DNA of 64,000 nt from Tulasnella sp. 424. Lineage: Eukaryota; Basidiomycota; Agaricomycetes; Cantharellales; Tulasnellaceae. Every line of letters begins with the position of its first letter. The first letter of the stretch is position 1. Made by a program: the position numbers and the translations under genes. Below, one piece after another: positions 22,404 to 32,982 of this stretch. The notes beneath the pieces were generated by a model, which worked only from the letters and a program-made list of their open reading frames with translations, did not search any database and was not told the DNA's origin. Where the stretch lies: contig WSUB01000058.1 of NCBI GenBank assembly GCA_019633425.1, positions 124,001-188,000 of the forward strand, read 5' to 3'.

Positions 22404-23614
22404 ATACCACAGGTCTAGCTAGCCCTTCCATTTTCTGCTCGAGAATACATGTTCGTGCGCCCACTTCGCGTGGATCGTCTGTTTAGCATCTTCATACCCC
22501 CAGGAGCCCTCCTAGGGCGGTTGTACGCAATCCCGGGCGGACCACAAGGAACTTCGACATGGGTTTGATTAAACCCGCTTGAGGGAAAAGTCGCGATCGA
22601 ATGCTGTACGTTGATTAAGTCTTCAGACTAATTGGGAAGCAGGTGGTGTGGTTGGAAGTGAAAATAGAACCTTTTGCGCGGACGAAATCGGAGATTGAAA
22701 CCCTACGTTACGTCAGCCACCACTGGCACCTGCCGTCCTCACCACACGATACTAAACTGGCCCACAACAAATACTCCCCCGTTTTTTCATCTTCGTGGAG
22801 AATGGACTCGGAATTCTTCGGACCAGAATGAACCCGGAACTTTTGTGGGTTTGAACAGGCCCTCGGTCCCGCCGGATCCGCGCGCACTCTCTTTCCGGTT
22901 GGGTACAAAAGTCGAAACGACGCCAGTTGGCCCGCCTCCGCCTTCCTGACTTTTTTTTACAACTTCTTTTCTACCGCACCGCCGTTCCAAGAGTTTTCAC
23001 ACATCTTTTCACTTGGAATTCAAATTTCGTGTCACCGGTATGGAGAAGACCGGACTTCTGGGCTTCGAATTCGAACCGTAAACGAGCGCCAGAATCAGTA
23101 GTTTCACAGGAAGACAGCTGATGCTAAGAAGAACTGCGGATAATTGTGGACTCATTCTACCTTTGTATCGAAGGAACTTGAACGATCTTCGTATGTCCAC
23201 GCGAGGTTTCGGCCTCCACCGGCTCCTACCGTCAACGCATGGGTGCAATCCCCAGCGCCTACCCAGGCGCGAACCCTTCAAAAACAACCCATGCTCATCT
23301 TGTACTACATTTATATTCTCATGCTATGGTAGTCGCTCTTCCTCAACGCGTGGGTTGACGGTTACGGAGGATGCCAAAGCGGCATAGGCCGCTAATGTAG
23401 CGAATCGCGTCGGTGGACCCGGTCCGCGATACGATACCTCCGAAATCCGTGTCTTCAGCTGCCAACATCCACGGTAGTATGCCAAGAAAATGAAAGATAC
23501 TCCAGCCATAAATGGAGGTAGTTGCATTCGCTGTCCATTCAGCATCGGTCAAGTGTGTTGTTTTCGCCTCGCCCTCTCATCCACAGTCCTTACACCAAAT
23601 AAAACTCTTTCAAC
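22404..23614. other. Intergenic between A and B groups
   Basis: The first 100 bp are the shared 3' flank of A genes. I find no supported gene in the rest; several short frames overlap on both strands. Confidence 0.5.
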
Positions 23615-24355
23615 ATGAAATTCCTTGCTCTTTGCATCACCTCACTCTCCTACATCCCTTCCTTGATCTCTGCCATTGCCATTCCCAATGTCGTTCCCCG
23701 CAACGAGACGTCTCTCGACAAGCGAGGCGGCGAAGTGAACTACCTCGCCAACTGTCAGCGGTTCGATGTGTACACGTGGGACTCGTACACGGCTTCATAC
23801 GTCGCATGGTACGCGAACGTCGATAACACTCAAAGCGGAAACGACGTAAGTCGGTGGCTTTGTTTACACTGTTTATCGTCATACATACTGAGATGATTGA
23901 TCCCTCACTCGCGACAGCACCCCGACTCGCTTTCCAACGAATATAGGAACTGGGACGCTCAAGGTGAGCTCATCGTAAGCTGCAAGCACGTTACCACCAG
24001 CTAAACCTCCCTCTTCTTGTCTCAGGCGACTACCTCCACTGGGAAGGCCAGCAGCAGAACATCTACTTCTCCGACTCTGGGGTCACCCTGCAAACGCACA
24101 TCGACAGCGACGCTCAAAGTCGGGACTTTACCGCCTACGCCGGATGGGCCCAACGCACCTCCGATGGCAAGGTGTTCAATTGCTACAAGGTACGCATTCA
24201 AGCAGGTGATCGGTGGGGCACATGATAACCCCTAATGACGCGGATGTCTTTGAATTACACAGGACAACGGCCGTCAGCTCTTCCAATGGGGCCTGCCGGT
24301 TCCAGATAACACGAACCGTGGTATCCTCTGCTACGCTATTTACTGGTGTGTCTAA
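23615..24355 (+). CDS. SSP-B1: small secreted protein
   Basis: Exons 23615-23845, 23918-23963, 24026-24189 and 24263-24355 give 177 residues. This is the most A-like B gene: the signal peptide is MKFLALCITSLSYIPSLISA, the propeptide ends LDKR, and the mature part starts GGEVNYLANC. The first intron is present and ends CGACAG. The last exon encodes GLPVPDNTNRGILC and ends YWCV, which distinguishes B from A genes (GPPGPDGSGRG, YYCV). Four cysteines are conserved. Confidence 0.87.
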
Positions 24356-25120
24356 AGTGTATTCGATCGTGGAGAGCCTCTCGTGCCCCAACTCTTCCGA
24401 TATATGTTTGCCGAATAAATGTCCTTGATTTGGGCTTATGTCTACGGAGGTTATCGGGGGCAGAAACAAGGGATCAGGATGTTCAAAGTCGGCTTTCTGT
24501 AAGACGAACACTCTTTTAGAGAGCAATAAATTACAGACATCTCAGTTGAGAGAGATTGCAAGCGGTAAGGAGAAGGCCGCGATTCGGAGACATACCTCGA
24601 TTGGATTTGGGTTCAATTGATAGACTGACAGGATCAGGAACTTTTTGAAACTAATCGTCCAAGTTTACCCCTCTCCGTATGTGGAGTTGACGTCGACCCT
24701 TCCGTTGGTCGACCCTTCCGCCGGCTCCTGCTGTCACCACATGTGTGCGGATCCCTGACACCTACCCATTGATTTACCCTTCAAATACCGCCGAGATTCG
24801 TCTAGTGCTGCATCCGCGTGCGCATTTTACAATGTTTGCTTTTTCTTGGCGTATACTTGCGGGTTGACGCGAATAGCGGCGTAACGCACAGGTGTGAAAC
24901 GGACATGTTCGCAGGGAAAACATGAAGGTCGCACGGAACAAGAAGAAAGGTACCTGCCTAATGGGGTAAGTGCATCCATGTTCTTTCATGTTTCCCGGCC
25001 AAACATGCTGGTTTCTTCCTGTGACGTCGCGAAGCGCGATCGACCCACACCGCGGTACGACACCTTCGAAGCATATTTTCTTCAGCTGCTCGGTTTCCAC
25101 GTATCATGCAAAGAAGAAAC
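24356..25120. other. Intergenic between SSP-B1 and B2
   Basis: No gene. It holds sequences shared with the B2-B3 and B3-B4 intervals, such as GCCGAATAAA followed by a TTTGGGCTTA-like 3' flank, and a GACGTCGACCCTTCCG element. Confidence 0.5.
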
Positions 25121-25215
25121 AAGATACCCCGACCATATAAAGCCAAGACCCAATATACTCCGCCGTATATGCAGCCAAGAAGACACAATATACTCTGGCC
25201 GTATATATCAAGGCG
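25121..25215 (+). promoter_or_regulatory. SSP-B promoter module (B2)
   Basis: Three variants of a roughly 17 bp element, CYCCG(R)CC(A/G)TATA, are spaced across this stretch; the last one (CTGGCCGTATATATC) is the probable TATA box, about 120 bp before the ATG. Related modules precede B3 and B4. Confidence 0.5.
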
Positions 25216-25324
25216 GCTACATTCGCCGTCTGTTCAGTATCGGTCAGTGTGCTTTTGTTTTTTCGCCCTCGCGCATCGATATCCACAGTCCTCACCAACT
25301 CGCACATAACACTCTCTTGACAAC

Positions 25325-26028
25325 ATGAAGCTCCTCGCTCTTTGTACCACTTCACTCTCCTTCATCCCCTCTTTGATTTCCGCCATCGCCATTCCCGCCG
25401 CCGATGTCGTCGCACCTCGCAACGAGACGTCGTCTCTTGAAAAGCGAGGTGGCGAAGTGAACTATCTTTCCAACTGTCTGCGGGTGGATGTCAACCTCAC
25501 CAGCGGGTACTACGCTTCGTACATCGCGTGGTATTCAAATGTGGACAACTCGCAGAGCGGACAGCGCCCCGACTCGCTTTCCAGCGAATATCGGGATTGG
25601 TCCAAAGGGGGTAAGCTCCGTCCCGCCGTTTTAAACCGTGCCATGTACACCAGCTAAACGTTTTCCCAATACTGCTCTCAGGCGCTTACCTTACTTGGGA
25701 AGGGCAGCAGCAGGAAATCTATTTCCCCGACTCTGGGGCTATCGTTCGAACGCACATCGACAGCGACGCTAAAAGTAGGGCGTTTACCGCTTACGCCGGA
25801 TGGGCCCAACGTGTCTCCGATGGTAGGGTGTTCAATTGCTACAAGGTACGTGTTGAAAAACGGGTGGGAGGGGCTAGAAAAGCACAATTGAGCTCTAATG
25901 ATGCGTTTTTTTTTTTTTTTTTGGGAAATACACGGGACAACGAACGCCAAATCTTCCTTTGGACTCCTCCAGTTCCAGATGGGACGAGCTTTGCTATCGC
26001 CTGCAAGTCTGAGTACTGGTGTGTCTAG
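25325..26028 (+). CDS. SSP-B2: small secreted protein, first intron lost, last splice site damaged
   Basis: Exons 25325-25610, 25682-25845 and the expected last exon 25936-26028 would give 180 residues. The first intron is absent: coding sequence runs from SQSGQ straight into RPDSLSSEYRDW. The final intron (25846-25935) has a normal GTACGT donor, but its expected end reads CACGG where sister genes have GCAG or ACAG, so no AG lies at the junction; a poly-T tract precedes it. If this is not a sequencing error, the last exon with two of the four cysteines cannot be joined normally. The signal peptide and KR site (SSLEKR) are intact. Confidence 0.7.
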
Positions 26029-26957
26029 GCGCATATATCATCAAGCATGGAGAACCTCTTATGGCCTAGCTTTTTTTTTCCCCGTGATTTGCCGAATAAA
26101 CGTTCTGAGTTTGGGGCTTAATGTCTTTAGGGGTTGGTGCCTCCGGCGGTAAACCGGGCGTACTCTGAGAGATGAGCCTTGCCACCTATTCGACACAGGA
26201 ATTTTCGATCATCTATATCAAACTCGGCTAATGATATATTATAACCTCAAGAAATACGACCGTTGGGCTGTCTGCCAACCCTCAGCAATGCCTGTTATCT
26301 TCGAGTCCCCCGCTCATCCGCGGCGGATCCACCCAATGCTGTGAATGCGACTTCTCGGATGGAATTGTGTGCTCATGAGGTCTGTTCCGACCTGAGGAAG
26401 AGCTATAGTCGTAAGCGGCACAAAATTTCGAAGTTCAAGTTTTGCATACTCAGGCATCTCGATTTAGAGAGATTGCAAGCGGTAAGGAGACGGCCCACCA
26501 ACATTCGGAGACTTACATATCTTGATTGGATTTTTGGGTTTCAAATGGACTGATAGGATAAGGAACCTGTGAAATTAATTGCAGCTAATATGCAAATGAA
26601 TTGCGGATATAGCCATTGGGTCTCAGTATGTGGGGGTGACGTCGACCCTTCCCGTCGGTCCGCGCCAAGCTTTCGCGCGGCACCCGGATCCGCCGGCTCT
26701 TGGTAGCTGTCAACCCATGGGTGCAAATCCCTGACACCTACCCATGCATGAACCCTTCAACTGCCGCCCATATTCGTCTACTGCTGCATCCACGTGCGTA
26801 TGTTATAATATTTGCTTTTCCTTGGCGTGTACGACGGAAGGCTTGCGCGGGTCAGTGCGACAAGCGGCATAATGTCACGAAGCGCGCGACTCACAACCGC
26901 GGTAACGACACCTTCGAAACAAGGCTACTCGGACCTCACGCATCCTGCAAAGAAGAA
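26029..26957. other. Intergenic between SSP-B2 and B3
   Basis: No gene. Much of it is a diverged copy of the B1-B2 and B3-B4 intervals, including a GATTGCAAGCGGTAAGGAGA stretch seen near 24550, 26470 and 28095. Confidence 0.5.
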
Positions 26958-27045
26958 ACAAGATACTCCGGCCATATACAGCCAAGATACTCCGTCATAA
27001 TATGCAGCCAAGAAGACACAATATACTCCAGCCGTATATGAAGGT
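26958..27045 (+). promoter_or_regulatory. SSP-B promoter module (B3)
   Basis: It contains GATACTCCGGCCATATA, a degenerate second copy and ATACTCCAGCCGTATATG about 118 bp before the ATG, in the same order as in the B2 module. Confidence 0.5.
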
Positions 27046-27150
27046 GGCTAATACGTTCGCTATCTGTCCAGTATCGGTCAGTGTGCTTTTTTTTCGCCCT
27101 CGCGTATCCACAGTCCTTACCAACTCGCACATAAACACTCTCTTGACAAC

Positions 27151-27860
27151 ATGAAACTCCTCGCTCTTTGCATCACCTCACTCTCCTTCATCCCTTCTTT
27201 GATTTCCGCCATTGCCATTCCGGCCCCCGCCCATGTCGCACCTCGCAACGAGACGACGTCCTCTCTCGAAAAACGAGGTGGCGAAGTGAACTATCTTAGC
27301 AAATGTGAACGGGTAGATATCGTCGGCACGGGTGGGGGTTACGACGCTTCGTATGTCGCATGGTATTCAAACGTCGACAACTCGCAGGGCGGACAGCTCC
27401 CCGACTCGCTTTCCAGCGAATATCGAGATTGGTCCCAAGGGGGTAAGCTCCCTCCACAGTTTTAGCAACCGTCCCATGTGCACCAGCTAAACGTTCCCTC
27501 CATACTGCTCTCAGGCACTTGGCTTACTTGGGATGGGCAGCAGCAGAACATCTATTTCCCCGACTCTGGGGTCACCGTTCAGACGCACATCGACAACGGC
27601 GCTAAAGGCCGGGCGTTTACCGCCTACGCCGGATGGGCCCAACGCACCTCCGATGGCAAGGTGTTCAATTGCTACAGGGTACGTTGTTGAAATGGGTGGG
27701 AGGGACTGGAAAAGCACGATTGAGCTCTAATGATGCGATTTTTCTTTCTTTTTTTGGAAATATGCAGGACAACGAACGCCAGATCTTCGCGCGGGGTCTT
27801 CCAGTTCCAGATGGGACGACCTTCGTTATCGCCTGCTCGTCAGAGTACTGGTGTGTCTAG
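27151..27860 (+). CDS. SSP-B3: small secreted protein, first intron lost
   Basis: Exons 27151-27442, 27515-27678 and 27768-27860 give 182 residues. As in B2 the first intron is missing, and a Gln codon (CAG) occupies the place of its last three bases in sister genes. All remaining splice sites are normal (ATGCAG acceptor before the last exon). The propeptide is longer than in A genes and ends SSLEKR at residues 37-42. Unusual residues are NYLSKC before the first mature cysteine and CYR for CYK at the end of exon 2. Confidence 0.87.
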
Positions 27861-28520
27861 GCGCATATATCAAAGCATGGAGAACCTCTCTTTGCGCTAG
27901 TTTTTTTTTTTCCAAGATTTGCCGAATAAACGTTCTGAGTTTGGGGCTGCATGTCTGTAGGGGTTGGTATCTCCGGGCGGAAACCGTGTGTACTAGCTGA
28001 GAGACAAGGGATCAAGATGTTCAACGCCGGGCGGTTTTGCAGGGCAAGTCTTTTGTAGAGCAATCAAATCAGCAAGCATATATCAATTTTAGAGGGATTG
28101 CAAGCGGTAAGGAGAAGGCCACCAATATTCGGAGACATACCCTCGATTGGATTTTTGGGTTTCAAATAAGCTGACAGGATCAGGAACGTTTTGAAATTAA
28201 TTGCAGCTCCTATCCAAGATGAAATTGCGGATACAGCCGTTGGGGACTCAGTTTACCCCCCTTCGTATATGGGGGTTGACGTCGACCCTTCCGTCTGTCC
28301 ACGCCAAGTTTTCGCGCGGCACTCGGGCTCTTGCTGTCAACCCATTTGTGCAAATCCCTAACGGCTACCCATGCATGAAACCCTTCAATTGCCGCCCATA
28401 TTCGTCGAATACTGCATCCACGACGCGAAAAGCGGCATAACGTCGCGAAGCGCGACCCACACCGCGGTACGACACTTTCGAAGCATTTTTTTATAGCAGT
28501 CGTATCCTGCAAAGAAGAGA
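27861..28520. other. Intergenic between SSP-B3 and B4
   Basis: No gene; a copy of the preceding interval, shorter by about 270 bp. Confidence 0.5.
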
Positions 28521-28586
28521 CAAGATACTCCGGCCATATATGCGGCAAAGAGGGCACAATCTATTGCGGCCGTATATGAAGGTGGG
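28521..28586 (+). promoter_or_regulatory. SSP-B promoter module (B4)
   Basis: Two copies remain: GATACTCCGGCCATATA and TATTGCGGCCGTATATG, the latter about 110 bp before the ATG. The middle copy of the B2 and B3 modules is missing. Confidence 0.5.
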
Positions 28587-28687
28587 CAATGTTCGCCGTC
28601 TGTTCAGTATCGGCCAGTGTGCTTTTTTTCCGCCCTCGCGTATCCACAGTCCTTACCATCTCGTACATAAACACTCTCTTGAACAAC

Positions 28688-29467
28688 ATGAAACTCCTCG
28701 CTCTTTGCCTCACCTCACTCTCCTTGATCCCTTCTTTGATTTCCGCCATCGCCATTCCGGCCGCCACCCATGTTGTCGCACCTCGCAACGAGACGACGTC
28801 GTCTCTCGAAAAACGAGGTGGCGAAGTGAACTACCTTGCCAACTGCTGGCGGGTAGATCCCAACGGCACGGGTGGGGGGTACCAGGCTTCGTACGCCGCG
28901 TGGTACGCGAACATCGATAACAGTCAGAGCGGAAACGATGTAAGTCGGTTGGCTGTGCTTTATCGTCAAGTTATACTGGAGAGTATTGAATCCCCACTCG
29001 CGACAGCGCCCCAACTCGCTTTCCAACGAATATAGGGACTGGTCTTCTGGGGATGGTGAAGAACTCATCCTCAGCTCATGAGCAAAAAACGCTAACCGTC
29101 CTGCTAAAAACCTCGCTTCTTCCCTGTTCATAGGCACTTTCCTCACCTGGGAAGGCAACCAGCAGAACATCTACTTCTCCGACTCTGGGGTGACCGTTCA
29201 GACGCACATCGACTGGAACGCTCAGACTCGGGCGTTTGCCGCCTATGCCGGATGGGCCCAACGCACCTCGGATGGCAAAGTGTTCAATTGTTACAAGGTA
29301 CGCGTTGAATGGATTGGGGGGGAACGGAAAGCACAAGCTTCTAATGATGCGAATGCTGCTTTGAAATCCCGTAGGACGACAGTCGCACGCTCTTCGTTTG
29401 GGGTGCTCCAGTTCCAGATGGCACGAACCTCGCTATCGACTGTTTGTCTATTTACTGGTGTGTCTAG
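28688..29467 (+). CDS. SSP-B4: small secreted protein
   Basis: Exons 28688-28939, 29007-29055, 29134-29297 and 29375-29467 give 185 residues. The first intron is present, unlike in B2 and B3. Exon 2 is 49 nt rather than 46, because the donor used is GTGAAG one codon further on (DWSSGDG). The last exon begins DDSRTLF instead of DNERQ/DNGRQ. The KR site (SSLEKR) and all four cysteines of the mature domain are kept. Confidence 0.85.
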
Positions 29468-30296
29468 GCGCACATATCAAGCATGGAGAACTTCTTTTTG
29501 CGCTCGGTTTTTTTCTTCCCGAGATTTGCCGAATAAACGTTCTGAGTTTGGGGCTTAATGTCTGGAGGGGTTGGCGGTGTCTTCCGGCGGAAACCGTGCT
29601 TACTAGCTGAGAGACAAGCTCGCAAGGGATCGGGATGTTCAACGCCGGCGGTTTTGCAAGACAAAGCCTTTTTGTAGAGCGATCAAGTCAGCAAGCATTA
29701 CTACAAGTCACGTTTAGCTGCTTACGAGGGAGGGAAAGTTGGTGGCATAAAAATTTGGAAGCTTCAGGGAATGATCGAGGTTGCATCTCAGCATCTCCAT
29801 TAGGAGAGATCCAGGCCCACGCGAGATCACGGGGAACAGTGTTCGAGGTCGCCATTGGATCTTCAACGACCAAGTACGTCACTCCCTTTCAGAAGATGCT
29901 TACATAACATGCTAAAATTGGATTCATCTCCGCCGACTCGGGAATCGAACTCCGGGATGTCCTATTTTGAGTCCGTCCCCTTGGCACGGCTGGAGATCGT
30001 ACCCTGTCTTACAGCGGGAGTTTGGGTGCCGTATCTTCGGGTCCGATTCCGCCGGGAAATTGTTGGGCATGGGACGTTGGATGGAAAGATGCGGCATTGC
30101 GCTACCCTTGACGATAACAGGGACGCACCCAAAAGTATACGTACAGATCGTAAAGCGCCTCGACCGTAAAAGTAGATCTCACCTAAGCTTCGAACCAAAC
30201 CTCGTGTCCACCCACTAAGAAGCTCTTCTTCTCCTTCTTTCCGCCTTCCTCTCCTCCTCTCTCGCCACCCGGCATCCCCTCTCATGCTATTACTAG
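29468..30296. other. Intergenic between the SSP array and MFS array
   Basis: No supported gene. From about 30140 the sequence is the 5' edge of the MFS duplication unit (AGATCGTAA.CGCCT, repeated near 32990 and 35876). Confidence 0.5.
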
Positions 30297-32773
30297 ATGA
30301 AACACAACCATCACTCCCCCACGTCCACTCTTGAATCCTCTGTTACCACCACCACCCAACAGACCGCTGTGGAATCACCAACGACGACTGCGGCCGCAGA
30401 GATTAGGATGGACTCCAAGTCTGGAACTGGTGGAGGTCCGACTGATGTTATGCCACCGTTTTCCGTGTACACTTCAAGAGAGAAATGGGCGTTGATTGGG
30501 ATGACTGGTCTTGCTGGGTTTTTCAGGCAAGTTTGCATCGTCTCTCTCCGACGCATGCAATCGCCAAATGCTAAAGGCTTTCTCCGCTTTTTTTACCGAC
30601 GAAAAGTCCACTCACGGCAAACATATACTTCCCGGCCGTCCCTCTGCTATCACAAGATTTTGGAGTATCAATCTCGCTAATGAACTTGACGATCACCGTC
30701 TACCTCATTTTCCAAGGCATCTGTGAGCACCCTCTCAGTCAAACAAACGGTGGCGTAAGGACTGATTGTGTATGGTGGTCTGTTTTTATCCCGGCTAGCT
30801 CCGATGTTGTGGGCTCCGCTCGCAGACACAAAGGGACGACGACCGGTATACATCAGTAAGTCTCACCTACTACCGGCGGTACTATTAAATCGTGATTCCA
30901 TGATCGTGGACAACTGTGTGTCCTGGGGGCGAGGCTTGTGGCGTTGTATTAGAAGAGAAGCCAAAGGAGGGGGGGAAGAAGTTTTAGCCCAATTGCCAAC
31001 GCCGAGCCAAGCCCGACCTCCTGTGGCAACCGCCGACCACCCTCTCCTTCCCTACGACCAACCATGCTGACTTTCACCTTTCCCCTTCCCCCTCTCTTAT
31101 AGTCTGCCTGGGAGTCCTCTCAATAACGTGCATCGCACTCGCACTCGTCCCAACATCCAAATGGTGGCTTTTACTCATCTTCAGGTGTCTCCAAGCGTCG
31201 GGATCAGCGAGTACCGTAGCGCTAGGTTCAGGAGTCATTGCGGATATCGCTACTCCAGCTGAGCGAGGAGGGTTTCTGGGTTTCACGCTGTTGGGCATTT
31301 TGGTGAGCTGGGCGTGGTGTTGGCACAGTCTTTTTGATAAGGTGTTGACCTGGCCGATTATCTTTCCGTTTTGCAGCTAGGGCCTTGTATCGGTTGGTGG
31401 CGGAGAAGCTTCATTGAGTTGATGCGAAAGCCGAGGACTGACGTTCCGCCACCATTCTCTTTATAGGGCCGGTGATTGGAGGTCTCTTGGCGGGTGGCCT
31501 TGGGTGGAGGTATGTCAACCCCCGCCCACAATATGAACCCCCCCCCCCCCGTATAACTCATCTCACAATCCGCAGATGGATGTTCTGGTTCCTTTGCATA
31601 CTATCAACATTATGCTTGGTACTCATCGTCCTGTAAGTGTTTATGATCTGGTAGGAGGGCCGGAATCCAACCCCCAACTATTTTTCTACAAACAGGTTCC
31701 TCCCTGAAACACTCCGTCGCATCGTCGGAAACGGCTCTCAACCCGCATCGAGGTGGTGGGGACGTCCTTTAATCCCACTTATCGGGCCTTACCGTCGAGG
31801 ATCAAACCTTCGCCAGCAAGCGCCACCGACACCACCATCCAAACCGCCCCTCCGCCCAAACCCATTCCTCCTCTTCCTCGAACCCGACATCATCTTCATG
31901 CTCCTCTCCACCGCCTTAACCTACGGCCTATTCGTGACCATCCAATCCACGACCTCGCTCCTCTTCCAACAAGCCTACTCCTCTTCGGAGATGGAAGTGG
32001 GGTTGTATTTCTTACCGATGGGCGTAGGATGTTTGCTGAGCAGCGTGGTTACGGGGAAGCAATTGGATTGGGAGTATAAGCGGTGCCGGAGGCAGTGGGA
32101 GGAGAAGCGGAGGGCGAGGTGGGAGGAGGACGAGAGGCACGTCGGGGCGAGCGAGAAGCAGGTGGACGGTGGTCTTGAGAGTCCGTCGTTCCCCCCACCA
32201 AGCAAGGAAGAAGAGTTGACGTTCCACGTGGAAAAAGCTCGCTTGCGGTGGTCGTTCGTCTACACGGGGCTGACAATAGCGTCGTGCATCGGGTACGGGT
32301 GGGCTCTGGATCAGAGAGTGCACATGGCCGTCCCCTTGGTCATTCAGTTCCTCTGTGAGTTCTCCAGTCGTGTAAAGGTTGAACGAAGGTGGAACTGACG
32401 TCGGTGAGGGGACTCTCTTTTTCAGTTGGATGGGTCGTCGTCGGCCAAATGAACTCTTTCCAAACGCTCTTGATCGACGTTTTTCCTAAACAGGGATCGT
32501 CGACCACCGCGATCGTAAGTCTCTCTCACACATCTCTTCTCGCCCTCGCCTTCCGCTCACGCGAATGCTACGTAGAACAACTTCGTCCGATGTCTCCTCG
32601 GCGCCGGGATCATCTCCGTCGTAAACCTCATCATCGACGCCATAGGAGCAGGATGGACGTACACGTTACTTTCGTTGATCGGAGCCGTCGCGATTCCGAT
32701 ATTCACGCTCGTAGTGATTCGGTACGGGCCCCGGTGGAGGATGAGGAGATGGAAGAAGAAGAATCAAAATTGA
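30297..32773 (+). CDS. MFS transporter copy 1 (DHA1, QDR/AQR1-like)
   Basis: Ten exons (30297-30526, 30607-30722, 30799-30855, 31103-31302, 31377-31392, 31467-31509, 31576-31632, 31696-32354, 32426-32514, 32576-32773) give 554 residues. The N-terminus is Ser/Thr-rich and cytosolic. Membrane helices follow, with SPLTANIYFPAVPLL, NLTITVYLIFQGISPMLWAP and the MFS motif A loop LADTKGRRPVY, then GPVIGGLLAG (motif C-like) and FLPETLRRIVG after helix 6. A long charged loop (CRRQWEEKRRARWEEDERH) splits the second half. These features fit fungal proton antiporters of the quinidine-resistance group. The first intron is GC-AG and exon 5 is 16 nt. The substrate is unknown. Confidence 0.87.
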
Positions 32774-32982
32774 ATTTTGGGATTCTAGGAGAGGGAGAGG
32801 ACAACTGGCACGTTGTACACTAAAACGACGCATATAGGCAGACGAGCCCCCCAGAACCCAAAAAAAAGGGTTTAGTTCTGCTATACACGCTCCATTGTAT
32901 CATATACATAAAACCACCCATTGTATTATCATCTTGTTCTTTTCATCATTGATCGCAATGGACGCAACTCAAAAAGTAGAGT

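Larger units (their letters stand above)
20945..22500 (+). repeat. Inverted A-type unit carrying SSP-A4
   Basis: Read on the plus strand this matches the A3 unit read on the minus strand, from the distal non-coding segment (GGATCATAGTTGGTGGCC at about 20748 against its complement near 20970-20985) through the promoter and gene. The arms are about 700 bp upstream of each gene with a spacer of roughly 150 bp. Confidence 0.7.

Noticed and set aside
30856..31102. 247 nt intron in the MFS genes, suspected of hiding another exon or small gene
   Set aside because: The joined flanking exons give a continuous transporter sequence in all three copies, and the intron content has indels that do not respect a frame.
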